A stretch of DNA of 64,000 bases from Phycisphaeraceae bacterium (lineage in GTDB: Bacteria; Planctomycetota; Phycisphaerae; Phycisphaerales; UBA1924). The notes below the pieces were generated by a model that was not told the origin of the DNA, ran no database searches, and was given only the letters and a program-made list of their open reading frames with translations. This document shows, one piece after another, positions 26,901 to 35,768 of the stretch; the first letter of the stretch is position 1, and the number at the start of each line of letters is the position of its first letter. The DNA is taken from positions 613,661 to 677,660 of the forward strand of contig JAHBXD010000001.1 in assembly GCA_019636695.1 (NCBI GenBank). The letters run 5' to 3'. Both the position numbers and the translations under genes were made by a program.

Positions 26901-28178
26901 GACGTTGTGGGACACGCGCCGACGTGGGAGGCGACAGCGCGCGGTGTGGTCGAGGGAGATTCCGGGCAGGGATATCGGTTTGAAGGATCGGGGACGATCC
27001 GGAGTGAAGGGCTTTCAGATGATCTGAAGGCATTGCTGCCGCAAGCGTTGGTGGATGCGGCTCGGGCGATCGATCTGGATGTTGAGCGGCTTGAGGTGCG
27101 AATTGACGCGCTGGCGGGGCACTGGGGGCATGAAGGCTCTCAATCGTCGGAGGTGACCGCGCGCGGTTCGGCGTGGTTCGCGGGGGCAAAGATCGATGCC
27201 GGCATCGAGATCGCGCAGGCCGACGGTCGTTTGGTGTTTTCGGCGGTGGATTGGGAAGGTGCAGGCTCTTCGGCGGAACTCGTCGTGCTGATGGATCGAT
27301 GCACGCTTGGGGGCATGCGGGCAACCCAGGCCGAAGTCCAGATCTTGGTGGAATCGGGCGGGGGCGTGGTGCAGATCGTCGGATTTGAAGCGGATTGCCA
27401 CGGAGGAAGGATCTCCGGGAGCGGCCGTGTAGAACCTGCGGAGGGGCGCGGGAGGCGGTATCAGGTGGATGTGGCGGCGTCAGGGGTGCGGCTTGCCTCG
27501 GTGTTGGCCGACATATCAGAAAACGGTCGGAATGATGCCCGAGCGGTTGACCGTCCGGATGATTCTCGTGGCACGATGAGCGGGTCGCTCTCGCTTCGAG
27601 GAGAGATGGATCGTGCGGGATCGAGGCGAGGAAGGGGAAATGTGCTCATCGGTCAGGGGGCGGTAGTGGATATGCCGCTGCTGATGCCGCTGATCAAGAT
27701 GGGGAACCTCCAGATGCCGACTACGGGTGAAGTCGATCTGGCCATGGCGAGTTTTTTCATCCAAGGGGATGTGGTGACATTCGATGAGTTGTCAGCATTT
27801 GCCGACACGGTGGAGGTGTTCGGGTTCGGAACGCTGCATTGGCCGGATCGGGAGTTGGACTTGATGTTTATGTCGCGATCGGTCCGGGAGATTCCGGTGG
27901 TGAGTCGTCTGGTGGAAGGGTTGCGGGATGAACTGTTTGCGGCGAAAGTGACGGGGCGGCTTGGCGCTCAGCGGATCGAGGGTTCTACGCTCCGGGGCGT
28001 TCGGTCGGCTCTCGGCATGCTCTTCCGCGATACGCCGACGGCCCAGGATGAGCGGCTCGCAGAGATCGAACGACGAGCAAGGGAGAATCGCGATCGGGCG
28101 CGAAGGGCGAGCGATCGAATCCGGCGGTCAGGGGATGGATCGACTGTGCTCGGGCAATCGCCCCATGAAGGCCGATGA
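23997..28178 (+). CDS. Large AsmA/YhdP-like envelope protein
   Basis: A 1393-residue protein with a single N-terminal membrane anchor (about residues 45-65, RIGLVVVIFCFAGAWVVL) followed by a very long, mostly beta-strand region. The N-terminal part (LPRIAEALGGEVTARSVSIN) and the AsmA C-terminal-like part (LLMPLIKMGNLQMPTTGEVD, VEVFGFGTLHWPDRELDLMF) place it in the AsmA/TamB/YhdP group of bridge-like proteins thought to carry lipids between inner and outer membranes. A charged coiled tail follows. The ATG at 23997 has GCGAG seven bases upstream. It precedes the LOG gene by 15 bases, so co-transcription is likely. Confidence 0.8.
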   Translation: MAQRSGGRVVTVSGGQTPEPVERGRAERTRPQGGIGRVVWPRGRWGRLARIGLVVVIFCFAGAWVVLRGPVAKALVLPRIAEALGGEVTARSVSINLNGTIVVRGLVVRAPGLEGPAGEVLRARRSVIVLDGLHEGAQPRSVFIRRASLRVSQDLASGVVNLERLGIFRREKDVLGQPPVVQIEQVEVELGEHEREMYRPLKVIMVDGMVRPGDAPGSVFIDLEERAGPGVPLVVRGRADGQGIEVLVEGVELSDWPPSAVPGSLRETFALLNLQGRVGGTRLEIDARGEISVRAELLGVAVTLPFDVEGNYAPSGPLARMTEVRGTVEFAADGVRAELTGMLEDLPYEVDLEYAGLAATSPFSCVLRTRGYALSQDPRLVPLLPSIVGERLQTFTQPTGVLDADVVIERRAGQDGATIDVRGWIEISGGIASYERFPYAFSDMTGRVYFDNSVIVIEEITGVAATGARLRATGMIVPPSDSAEIDLTIRVEDVPLDETLRYGMQRRGRVLDALVSSSRERELVEAGLLDAGFVPGGDADLDIFVHRPLGPDVEWTYSVGISLDRVGVLPEAFPYPLIGEGVVIGLKGDEARLIRGMFYGLAGGMVRLGLTADIGAEDTEVSVSVVAHDVPVDDRLVHAVDATMGDGSWSVPARGLGLGGVIDADLHVLDRDDGGIDLTGVVEGRGMRLAPPGGAIGVESLELRVGIGSGAIEADAIGVLADFVTGAVSPVWGDVRIDLATRCFDGVVVGGGVEAHMRVDQFVEPLWPEVARTWRALVETYRPSASADVVVDFACREGDTPRVSAAVIPRSDIELEMLGAAVRLDAPTGRVVVMPGEAVLFAGFGGAMSVGGETAGRVSIQGKWPLTNLPRLDDDAVRVFVDGAGFASAFAHRIVREAAGEEAHARYALAQPAGLFDATAVMRMGSGGVEFEGSVRPRSLAFAMSGKRIEFERLSGFAELALDGSIVVDVVGHAPTWEATARGVVEGDSGQGYRFEGSGTIRSEGLSDDLKALLPQALVDAARAIDLDVERLEVRIDALAGHWGHEGSQSSEVTARGSAWFAGAKIDAGIEIAQADGRLVFSAVDWEGAGSSAELVVLMDRCTLGGMRATQAEVQILVESGGGVVQIVGFEADCHGGRISGSGRVEPAEGRGRRYQVDVAASGVRLASVLADISENGRNDARAVDRPDDSRGTMSGSLSLRGEMDRAGSRRGRGNVLIGQGAVVDMPLLMPLIKMGNLQMPTTGEVDLAMASFFIQGDVVTFDELSAFADTVEVFGFGTLHWPDRELDLMFMSRSVREIPVVSRLVEGLRDELFAAKVTGRLGAQRIEGSTLRGVRSALGMLFRDTPTAQDERLAEIERRARENRDRARRASDRIRRSGDGSTVLGQSPHEGR

Positions 28179-28193
28179 AGGGAAGATGAATCC

Positions 28194-29306
28194 ATGAGTG
28201 AACATCGACAGGAACTTGACCCCGCGCCGACAACCCAGCCACGGGATGAATCCGCCGCGCCGCCGGAAGCAGCCAACCAGCGACGAGCAGACAGCCCCGA
28301 GATCGCCGAGCGATTGTATGGGTTGATTCGTGAGGTGGGTGGTGATCCGGAGAGTTTTGATGGCCGGCTGATTCGCGAACTGCTGACAGCTGGTCTGAAA
28401 CTGATTCCGGACGGGCGTGAGACGGGCGAGTTGAAACTGATGACAGCCGCGCTGAAGGAGCTGCGGTATGCGCATCGTGTCTTCGGGCAGTATCCGACGG
28501 CGATGAAAGTCACGATCTTCGGCTCAGCCCGGACGCCGCCGGAGCATCCGGATTATGCGGCGGCGGTGACATTCGGCCGCCTGATGGCCGAGGCGGGGTG
28601 GATGAGCATCACCGGGGCCGGCGACGGGATCATGAAGGCGGGGCACGAGGGGCCGGGACGAGCGGCGAGTTTCGGGGTCGCGATTCGGCTGCCGTTTGAA
28701 ACGACGGCGAACACGGTGATCGCCGGAGACGAGAAACTGATCCACTTCCGGTATTTCTTTACGCGGAAGTTGATGTTCCTCAGCCAGTGTGATGCGGTCG
28801 CGCTGTTTCCAGGCGGGTTCGGAACGATGGATGAAGCATTCGAAACGCTGACGCTAGTGCAGACCGGGAAGGCTTCGATGCTGCCGATCGTGTTGGTGGA
28901 AGGCGAAGGGAACGGATATTGGGAGGAGTGGATTCGCTTCAGCCACGATGCGCTGCTGACGCGCGGGCTGATCAGCCCTGAAGACCGGCACCTTTTCTAC
29001 CTGGCGCGGGATCCGGCTGACGCGGTCGAGCACATCTGCCGGTTCTACCGAAATTATCACTCTTCGCGGTATTTTCGAGACGAACTGATCATCCGGCTGC
29101 GGCATCGGCTGCGCGACGCGGACGTTGAGCGGCTCGCCGACGAGTTCGGGATGTTGATCAAAAGCGGCACGATGGTGCAGCGAGCAGCGCTCGAGATCGA
29201 GGAAGATCACCTGGATCTGCCGCGGCTCGTCTTCACGCACACGCGCCGGAATTTCGGGCTTGTGCGACTGCTGATCGACCGGATCAATGAGTGCGAACCG
29301 GCCTGA
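28194..29306 (+). CDS. LOG-family (lysine-decarboxylase-like) protein
   Basis: A 370-residue protein with a central LOG domain: VTIFGSARTPPEHPDY, GGxG-type ITGAGDGIMKAGHEG and the signature PGGFGTMDEAFETL near residue 206. Family members release free bases from nucleoside monophosphates (cytokinin-activating or nucleosidase activity); they are not lysine decarboxylases. The domain is flanked by about 100 N-terminal and 90 C-terminal residues, giving a longer protein than the simple LOG enzymes. The C-terminal region (RRNFGLVRLLIDRIN) is helical and uncharacterised. It is 15 bases behind the AsmA-like gene. Confidence 0.85.
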   Translation: MSEHRQELDPAPTTQPRDESAAPPEAANQRRADSPEIAERLYGLIREVGGDPESFDGRLIRELLTAGLKLIPDGRETGELKLMTAALKELRYAHRVFGQYPTAMKVTIFGSARTPPEHPDYAAAVTFGRLMAEAGWMSITGAGDGIMKAGHEGPGRAASFGVAIRLPFETTANTVIAGDEKLIHFRYFFTRKLMFLSQCDAVALFPGGFGTMDEAFETLTLVQTGKASMLPIVLVEGEGNGYWEEWIRFSHDALLTRGLISPEDRHLFYLARDPADAVEHICRFYRNYHSSRYFRDELIIRLRHRLRDADVERLADEFGMLIKSGTMVQRAALEIEEDHLDLPRLVFTHTRRNFGLVRLLIDRINECEPA

Positions 29307-29370
29307 GTGCCTAGGCGTCAAGCGTCTCGATTCGTGGATGATCTGGTCAATACGCGTTGAAGAGTGATGT

Positions 29371-31050
29371 TCAGGCGGTCAGTGCTCGGAGTACTTCGCT
29401 GATTGTTGTGCTGCCGGCGCGGACCTTGGCATAGCCATCGTGTTTCAGGAGCGTCAGGTCGCGATCGGCAATCGCTCGGGCAGCGATCTCGTGCGCGTTT
29501 TTGCGCGCCATGACGAGTTCACGCAGGGGATCGGTCATCGCGAAGAGTTCAAAAACGCCGATGCGGCCACGATATCCGGTCTGGCGACATTCGCGACAGC
29601 CGACTCCGCGCATCAGCGTGGCATTGTCGAAGGGGAAATCGGCGGGTACATCGGCGCGATCGACAGGCTGCGGCGCAGCGCAGTGGCGGCAGATGCGCCT
29701 CACCAGCCGCTGCGCCAGCACGCCCTCAACGCTCGAAGCCACCAGGAAGGGTTCGACCCCCATGTCCAGCAGGCGCGTGGTCGCCCCTGCTGCGTCGTTG
29801 GTGTGCAGCGTGCTGAAGACAAGATGGCCGGTGAGTGAAGCCTGCACGGCGGTTTCCGCCGTCTCCTGATCTCGAATCTCGCCGATCATCACAACGTCGG
29901 GGTCGTGCCGGAGCACGCTGCGAAGGCCTGCGGCGAAAGTCAGCCCGACCTTGGGATTCACTTGAATCTGGTTGACGCCGGGGACGTGATATTCGACCGG
30001 ATCTTCGACGGTGATGACCTTGACCTCATCGCTGACAATGCGATTGAGCGAGCTGTAGAGCGTGGTGCTCTTGCCGCTGCCGGTCGGGCCGGTGACAAGC
30101 AGGATGCCGTGCGGGCGATTGATCATCGCATCCCACCGGCTGAGCATATCGGCGGGCATGCCGAGATCTTCAAGGTTGAGCAGCACCGCGCTCTTGCTGA
30201 GAACACGAAGCACAACGCCTTCACCGAAGAGCATGGGAATGATGCTGACGCGAAGGTCGAATTCCTGAACACGCCCCTCGATGCGGTGTCGGATGGTGAT
30301 GCGCCCGTCCTGGGGCTTGCGCTTCTCGGCGATGTTCATGTTCGCCATGATTTTCAGGCGGCTGATGATGGCATTGCCGAAACGGTTGATCGTGGCAGGC
30401 ACATTGGCGCGCTGCAGGACGCCGTCAATGCGATAGCGCACGACAAGGTCATGCTCGTAAGGCTCGATGTGCACGTCGGTCGCTCGTTCTACGACGGCCT
30501 CGCCCAGCAGGTCGTTGACGAGCTTGATGACCGAGGCTTCCTGGGCCTGCTCGACGTCGGCATCGGCCGCGTCCGTCGCGACCGAGGTATCAAATTCCTT
30601 TCCGGCGGCCATCTGCTCGAGGGTGTCGCTCCCGACGCCGTAGTGCGTGCGGATGAACCCCTGGAGTTCCTCCTCATCGGCGAGCACCACTTCGATTGTG
30701 AAGCCCGTGAGCAGGCGCAGTTCGTCTAGCTCGAACAGGCCGGCGGGGTCGCTGGTGGCGACCGTGAGTGTGCCGTTGCGCTTCGAAATCGGAACGCACA
30801 TCTGGCGCGTCACGATCTTGGCGGGCAGCAGGGAAAGTACTTCGCGATCGACCTCGGCAGTGCTCAGGTCAACGACGGTCATGTGAAACTGCTCGGCCAT
30901 GGCCTCGAGCACCTGTGCCCGAGTAACAGCCCCAAGACGCAGAAGCACCTTTTCCAGGCGTTCGCCGGTCAGACGTTCCTCATCGACGGCGCGGTCGAGC
31001 TGCGCCCGGTCGATCAGGCCCTTTTCAAACAACAGAAGGCCGATGCTCAT
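29371..31050 (-). CDS. Type II secretion/type IV pilus assembly ATPase (GspE/PilB)
   Basis: A 559-residue hexameric assembly ATPase. An N-terminal GspE/PilB-type regulatory region (LLFEKGLIDRAQLDRAV, RLGAVTRAQVLEAMAEQF) is followed by the motor: Walker A GPTGSGKSTT near residue 320, Asp box VITVEDPVEYH, Walker B MIGEIRDQETAE, His box STLHTNDA, and a zinc-binding CRHC...CREC pair near residues 460-500. It would power assembly of pseudopilins such as those encoded at 16561 and 34550, though no other secretion genes are adjacent. It is six bases downstream of the OppF-like gene on the same strand. Confidence 0.93.
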   Translation of the reverse strand: MSIGLLLFEKGLIDRAQLDRAVDEERLTGERLEKVLLRLGAVTRAQVLEAMAEQFHMTVVDLSTAEVDREVLSLLPAKIVTRQMCVPISKRNGTLTVATSDPAGLFELDELRLLTGFTIEVVLADEEELQGFIRTHYGVGSDTLEQMAAGKEFDTSVATDAADADVEQAQEASVIKLVNDLLGEAVVERATDVHIEPYEHDLVVRYRIDGVLQRANVPATINRFGNAIISRLKIMANMNIAEKRKPQDGRITIRHRIEGRVQEFDLRVSIIPMLFGEGVVLRVLSKSAVLLNLEDLGMPADMLSRWDAMINRPHGILLVTGPTGSGKSTTLYSSLNRIVSDEVKVITVEDPVEYHVPGVNQIQVNPKVGLTFAAGLRSVLRHDPDVVMIGEIRDQETAETAVQASLTGHLVFSTLHTNDAAGATTRLLDMGVEPFLVASSVEGVLAQRLVRRICRHCAAPQPVDRADVPADFPFDNATLMRGVGCRECRQTGYRGRIGVFELFAMTDPLRELVMARKNAHEIAARAIADRDLTLLKHDGYAKVRAGSTTISEVLRALTA

Positions 31051-31056
31051 CGCCGG

Positions 31057-31917
31057 TCATTGTATCGCGCCGACGACCGGTGCCGTTCTCCGTCTTTTCG
31101 GATCGGGCACCGGCACCGCCCGAAGCAGCGTCCGGGTATATTCCCGGGTCGGGGCGCTGAGAATGCCGTCTCGGGGGCCTTCCTCGACGATCTTGCCGGC
31201 GTACATCACCGCGATGCGCCTGCAGACATGCTGAATCACCGACATGCTGTGGCTGATGAACAGGTACGAGAGTTGAAATTCTTTCTGAAGATCCATCAGC
31301 AGGTTGATGATCTGGGCCTGAATCGAGACATCCAGCGCGCTCGTCGGCTCATCGCACACGATGAACTTGGGCCGCAGCGCCAACGCCCGCGCCACCCCGA
31401 TGCGCTGGCGCTGGCCGCCGCTGAACTCGTGCGGATAGCGATCAGCGGCCGATCGGGGCATGCCGCAGCGTTCGAGAAGCTGTTCGGCCTCGTGTCGCAG
31501 GGCGTCGCGACCCTTCACAAGCCCGTGGATGACAAGCGGTTCAGAGACGATCTCCGCAATCCGCATACGCGGATTCAGCGAACCGGCAGGATCCTGAAAA
31601 ATTATCTGCATGTCCGCACGAAGCGCCCGCAACTCGCTGCCCTTCGCTTCCAGCACGTTGCGGCCGTCGAACAGCACCGTCCCCGATGTCGCCGGAATCA
31701 GCCGCAGAATGGTCCGCCCGACAGTGGTCTTGCCGCAACCCGACTCGCCGACAAGGCCCAGGGTTTCACCTGGCGCTAGGGCCAGTGAGACGCCATCAAC
31801 GGCTTTGACGTGCGACCTCACGCGCTGGAACAGGCCCGAGCGCACGGGAAAGTACGTGCAAAGGTCGCGGACTTGAAGCAAGGGTTCGGGTGCAGCGGCG
31901 GAGCCGTCATCAGCCAT
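31057..31917 (-). CDS. Peptide/nickel-type ABC transporter ATP-binding protein (OppF/DppF-like)
   Basis: A 286-residue ABC ATPase with Walker A GLVGESGCGKTTVGR, Q-loop IIFQDPAGSLNPRM, signature FSGGQRQRIGVARAL, Walker B KFIVCDEPTSALD and switch His in FISHSMSV. The extended C-terminal region (REYTRTLLRAVPVPDP) is typical of the oligopeptide-uptake ATPases OppF/DppF, which normally pair with OppD and two permeases. None of these partners is in the window. The gene begins almost back to back with the coaX transcription unit. Confidence 0.92.
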   Translation of the reverse strand: MADDGSAAAPEPLLQVRDLCTYFPVRSGLFQRVRSHVKAVDGVSLALAPGETLGLVGESGCGKTTVGRTILRLIPATSGTVLFDGRNVLEAKGSELRALRADMQIIFQDPAGSLNPRMRIAEIVSEPLVIHGLVKGRDALRHEAEQLLERCGMPRSAADRYPHEFSGGQRQRIGVARALALRPKFIVCDEPTSALDVSIQAQIINLLMDLQKEFQLSYLFISHSMSVIQHVCRRIAVMYAGKIVEEGPRDGILSAPTREYTRTLLRAVPVPDPKRRRTAPVVGAIQ

Positions 31918-31969
31918 GGCCGAGATGGTACCAGACCGTCGGGTGGGCGACGATCGCTACCATGCCACC

Positions 31970-32743
31970 ATGGACGCAGAGCCGAGCATTTTGGCCGTGG
32001 CTGTGGGCAACACACGGACGCGATTCGGGGTTTTCCTGGGGGACGCATTGCACCACCCGCGCAGTGCGCTGAACTCGACCGGGGAATTACTGGTTCGCAG
32101 TCTTGAAGAGGCCGAACTGCCGCGGGAACGTTCGGCCATCGTGATCGCTTCGGTGAATCAGCGGCTGGCCGATGAGGTTGAAGCGGGGTTAAAGACGAGT
32201 TCACTGCGTGGGATCGAGTCGTACCGGCTTGGGCGGGATTTACCGATTCCTATCGAGAACGCACTCGAAGATGACAGCACCGTCGGCGCTGACCGACTGT
32301 TGGTCGCCCTCGGAGCCTATGCCCGGGCCTCGCAGGCTTGCGTGGTCGTCGATGCGGGCACGGCGATTACCGTCGATTTTGTTGATGGCGCTGGGGTTTT
32401 CCAGGGCGGAGCGATCTTGCCCGGAGTGCAGATGATGCTCGACTCGTTGCACTCAGGAACATCGGCTCTGCCCAAGCTGGTGTTCCAGCCTCCCGCGATG
32501 GAAGAAGCCTTCGGAAAAGACACTCGCCGAGCCATGCTGCTTGGCGTAGCGGCGGCGGCACGGGGGGCTGTCCGGATGCTCCTGGATCGTTACGCGGAGG
32601 CGTATGAGGCCTACCCGCAGGTGATTGCTACCGGGGGCGATGCCGCCGCACTGTTTGAAGGGGATGGGATCGTCGAGCACATTTCGCCTGACCTTCAGTT
32701 GGTCGGAATCCGCGAGGCGTGTCGTCGCGTGCTCGAAACTTAA
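31970..32743 (+). CDS. coaX: Type III pantothenate kinase-like protein
   Basis: A 257-residue ASKHA-fold kinase matching CoaX, which phosphorylates pantothenate in the first step of coenzyme A synthesis. Visible motifs are VGADRL, VVVDAGTAITVDFVD and GGAILPG (pantothenate/phosphate regions). The first phosphate motif, normally D-x-G-N-[TS], reads AVAVGNTRTRFG: the conserved Asp is Ala. The other motifs are intact, so this may be a lineage-specific form, but activity should not be assumed. ATG 31970 is used because the frame before it runs into the promoter region of the divergent OppF-like gene. Confidence 0.85.
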   Translation: MDAEPSILAVAVGNTRTRFGVFLGDALHHPRSALNSTGELLVRSLEEAELPRERSAIVIASVNQRLADEVEAGLKTSSLRGIESYRLGRDLPIPIENALEDDSTVGADRLLVALGAYARASQACVVVDAGTAITVDFVDGAGVFQGGAILPGVQMMLDSLHSGTSALPKLVFQPPAMEEAFGKDTRRAMLLGVAAAARGAVRMLLDRYAEAYEAYPQVIATGGDAAALFEGDGIVEHISPDLQLVGIREACRRVLET

Positions 32744-32864
32744 ACCGGTTCGCGAGAGATTCCGCACGTGCGTTGAGGGCACCCACGGAGTGCCTTTCTG
32801 CGCATCCGAGGGGCGGTAGGCCACCGGCATCGGTGCCGCGCGCAGGCGGTCTCTGCGTAAAGAA

Positions 32865-32890
32865 GGGGGACGAGCCGAAGCCCGTCCCCC
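32865..32890 (-). terminator. Hairpin between convergent genes
   Basis: GGGGGACG 32865-32872 pairs with CGTCCCCC 32883-32890. On the minus strand the stem is followed by TTCTTTA. It lies 34 bases past the stop of the secreted repeat protein and after coaX, so it may serve one or both genes. The remaining spacer from 32744 shows no gene. Confidence 0.55.
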
Positions 32891-32923
32891 CCAGAGCAGG
32901 TGGATGCGATAATACGGTGAGAT

Positions 32924-34480
32924 TCAGTTGCAGCCTTCGGTGAAACGATCAAGGTAGTAGAAGAAATCGGCGGCATCGAGTGCGTGATCGGGCGCGCCAT
33001 ACCCGGCGTCGGCAGGGTCGGAACTCGAACTGAAATCGACTTCAAGGTCGCCCGCGGCGAAACGATCGAGGAAGTAGAAGAAGTCCGCGGCATCGATGAC
33101 GCCATCGGGAACGCCGTAGGCTGGATCAGATGGGTCGCTCGAACCCGAAAGATCGGCCATACACACAAGAAGGGAGAGGGCTTTGATGTCCTGCGGCGTG
33201 ACGCTGGTGGCGTTGGTGCCGCCGGGGCCGTCGAGCGGATCGAGGTTCATCATCGCCATGACGCTGTTGAAAGCGCGACCCTCAAATTTCCAGGCGGTAT
33301 ATGTGAAATCGTCAGAGGGGTCATCAGGCGTCCCGTTGTCATGCACACGCAGTTCGGTTTCATCAAGGTCGGGGGTGGCATCAAAGAAGCGTGCCTGCAG
33401 GTGGGCGTGGGCGGCACGATAATCTTCGTAATAGGTCACCTGCTGGTCAAAATTGACATCCCCTCGAATGAAGCGGTGCTGTTGATACCCTCCTGAGTCG
33501 TTCAGCGCGCCTGGGGTCATGAAGAAATTGGAGAGATTGATATCGGTGAAGAGGTACGGGCCGCCGGTGGGTTGGCAGTTGGGTTCGGCATCAGGATTGC
33601 AACTGCCGTCATACCCCGGTGCGTTGAGATCGGTCGGTCCCTTCGAGCGGGCGGGGTCAAACTTGAGCGGATTGGATGCGCCGACCATATCGCCGTAGAC
33701 CCATTCTTCATCGGCCATGCGGGTATTGCGGAGCTGGCCGCTGCTGTTGAAGCGCCAGCCGTGCTGCGGGTTTGAACCGTAGTAGTAGAGTCGGCTGATT
33801 CCATCCGGATTGAAGCCGGGTGTATCGCTGATTTCCTGCTGGCTCGAGCGGGTGTATTCCTTCCCGCTGTTGTTGCTCCATGCGACGTCATCGACCATCT
33901 GGTAGGGCTGAAGGGGCATGGTACCGGGTTGGAAGGGGTCGCCGAAGGTCAGTTGTCCCGTGAAAAAGGGGTCGGGGTTGATGTCTTTGCGCCACGCGGT
34001 GCCGAAAGGATCGTTCGGCGCCGGGGGGCGTTTACGCACGAGGACATATGTCGAAGAATCGTCGTTGGCGAGTTTGCCGGCGACATCGCCGGAGGGAATG
34101 TGTGTTTCGTTGAATGACCGAAGCACGACACCGGGATCGGTGACCAGGCCGGGGATGAGACTGATCGAGGCCCCGGCGGTGTCATTCCAGAGTACGACCA
34201 GTCCGGAAGGACCGATGACGATGCCGTCAAGGCTGAAGGCTTCGTCGATCTCCGGAACGGCTTCTGGAATTCCGTCGCCGTCGATGTCGGATCCGCCCTT
34301 GATGAGGACGATGGCGAAGCCGGTGAGGTCGGTTCCCGGAATGCCGTACAGCTCGATGTATTCATAACGTTCGTCGATCGAACCGGGCGGGTTCTCGTAG
34401 ACCTCGTTGATGATGACTTGCGCCTGGGCTAGGCCGGCCAGGCCCAGAAGCATCGCGATCGCCGCGTGACGTGATTTCAT
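32924..34480 (-). CDS. Secreted lamin-tail-like protein with two C-terminal dockerin-like repeats
   Basis: A 518-residue exported protein. Residues 1-20 are a signal peptide (AIAMLLGLAGLAQA). The N-terminal part (VIINEVYENPPGSIDERYEYIELYG) looks like a lamin-tail domain; the middle is Gly/Asn/Pro-rich with an EF-hand-like DVNFDQQVTYYEDY. The last 75 residues contain two copies of a repeat of about 37 residues, each with SSDPxDxxYGxPD followed by DAADFFYxLDRF, ending CN. Such Asp-rich C-terminal repeats are common on secreted planctomycete proteins and resemble type I dockerin calcium loops. It is preceded on the same strand by a pseudopilin-like gene 69 bases upstream. Confidence 0.82.
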   Translation of the reverse strand: MKSRHAAIAMLLGLAGLAQAQVIINEVYENPPGSIDERYEYIELYGIPGTDLTGFAIVLIKGGSDIDGDGIPEAVPEIDEAFSLDGIVIGPSGLVVLWNDTAGASISLIPGLVTDPGVVLRSFNETHIPSGDVAGKLANDDSSTYVLVRKRPPAPNDPFGTAWRKDINPDPFFTGQLTFGDPFQPGTMPLQPYQMVDDVAWSNNSGKEYTRSSQQEISDTPGFNPDGISRLYYYGSNPQHGWRFNSSGQLRNTRMADEEWVYGDMVGASNPLKFDPARSKGPTDLNAPGYDGSCNPDAEPNCQPTGGPYLFTDINLSNFFMTPGALNDSGGYQQHRFIRGDVNFDQQVTYYEDYRAAHAHLQARFFDATPDLDETELRVHDNGTPDDPSDDFTYTAWKFEGRAFNSVMAMMNLDPLDGPGGTNATSVTPQDIKALSLLVCMADLSGSSDPSDPAYGVPDGVIDAADFFYFLDRFAAGDLEVDFSSSSDPADAGYGAPDHALDAADFFYYLDRFTEGCN

Positions 34481-34549
34481 GAGTCTCCTCCGGGAATGGT
34501 GCGTGCGGCGTATCTGCCGCGGGGTGGGAAATAACCAAGGAACGGACGG

Positions 34550-35506
34550 CTACCGAGGGCTTCCGTAGCGGCCCGAGGAAAGAACTCCGCCGTACACAAG
34601 GCTCTCGATATCCGGGTAGCGACCGGCAGGGGGCGAAGTGCCAGGCCCCCAGCCGAAATGGCCGTTTCGATCAGCGTCGCGAGCATTGGCGACATGGCCG
34701 TCTGCGAAAAGAAAATTGCCGATGACACGGTCGTGGTCGTAGACGGCGAAACTCAGGCGCGGCCCCTTGCCGTGGGCTGGGCCGAAGTCGGAGTAGTCTT
34801 GTCTTGCCCAGTGCAGACCGTCGGGATATGGCCCGTCGGTGGTGGACTTGACGCCTCGCACGATCTCGGTCCCGATATCAACCTGATCGGCGGAGTCTTT
34901 CTGCGTGGTGCCATCGGCCATCAGCGGCACGGTCGAGATGTTGGCCTGGCCGAGATAACGCTCGGTCAACGGGCCGACAACATCGGAGATGCGCTTCGGA
35001 TCGCCGACATTGCCGAGCCGGCCGGGCTTCATTTCGGTATACGCCATGAACCACGATTGGGTGTAGTTGCTGTTGTAACCGGCGGCGATGAGCGCCTTGC
35101 GGTCTTCATCGCTGAAGGGTTTGTACGGATCCTGCATGACGCGAGACTGGCTCAGGTTCTGGTTCGAGCGTGCGATGTTGCCCGGGCAGAGCATATTGCC
35201 GGGAAGGTAATACTCGCCGTTCACCATGTCGGCGATCCATCCTTTGTCGTCGATCGCGCCGTATGAACTGCGCCGACGGTTATCGACCGGGCCGGTGCTG
35301 TACGCCTCGCGGTTCGATTGAGCGAAGGCCAGAAAACCGATACCCATCTGGCGCAGATTGCTCTGGCAGAGGGTCGTGCGGGCGGCGTCGCGTGCGCCCG
35401 CGAGCGAGGGGAGCAGTATGCTCAGCAGCAAGGCGACGATAGCGATGACGACAAGCAGTTCGATGAGCGTGAACGCCCGTCGCGGTCGCGGCGAGTGTCG
35501 CGGCAT
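34550..35506 (-). CDS. Pseudopilin-like secreted protein with prepilin N-terminal motif (second)
   Basis: A 318-residue protein with the prepilin motif [20 protein letters not shown] and following helix [18 protein letters not shown]. The rest is a globular domain with the late H/D-rich strand [19 protein letters not shown] typical of the planctomycete G-like pseudopilins. ATG 35506 is supported by AGGAA eight bases upstream; the frame extends further without a ribosome binding site. A TTGACA promoter lies upstream and the secreted repeat protein follows downstream, so the two are likely co-expressed. Confidence 0.88.
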   Translation of the reverse strand: MPRHSPRPRRAFTLIELLVVIAIVALLLSILLPSLAGARDAARTTLCQSNLRQMGIGFLAFAQSNREAYSTGPVDNRRRSSYGAIDDKGWIADMVNGEYYLPGNMLCPGNIARSNQNLSQSRVMQDPYKPFSDEDRKALIAAGYNSNYTQSWFMAYTEMKPGRLGNVGDPKRISDVVGPLTERYLGQANISTVPLMADGTTQKDSADQVDIGTEIVRGVKSTTDGPYPDGLHWARQDYSDFGPAHGKGPRLSFAVYDHDRVIGNFLFADGHVANARDADRNGHFGWGPGTSPPAGRYPDIESLVYGGVLSSGRYGSPR

Positions 35507-35562
35507 GATGGGTTCCTGTTGCGAGGCCCGGGGTGGGTCGGGCGCATTCTTAACATTGATGC

Positions 35563-35702
35563 GGCGAAGGCTAGACGAGGCCAGCGGAGCATTTGTCAAG
35601 AAACAACAAAGACCGCGCTAAGGAACGGCTGCTTCACGCGATCTTTGCGCAACGTTGATCTCATCTCGACGCAAGCATGAGCGTCGTGATCTAGCCTTCG
35701 CC
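35563..35702. repeat. 13-base inverted repeat in a divergent promoter region
   Basis: GGCGAAGGCTAGA at 35563-35575 is the exact reverse complement of TCTAGCCTTCGCC at 35690-35702. The arms sit 57 bases and 66 bases from the starts of the two divergent genes, and the left arm overlaps the -10 region of the leftward promoter. They could be paired operator sites. Confidence 0.6.
35570..35599 (-). promoter_or_regulatory. Promoter of the pseudopilin-like gene
   Basis: On the minus strand TTGACA (35599-35594) and TCTAGC (35575-35570) are separated by 18 bases. The -35 element is perfect, the -10 element weak. The expected leader to ATG 35506 is about 57 bases. Confidence 0.45.
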
Positions 35703-35768
35703 CCGAACGCCGCAGGATTGCCCCGCGGCACGAGTTCAGCCTGATTTCATACGAGAGAGGCGATCATC

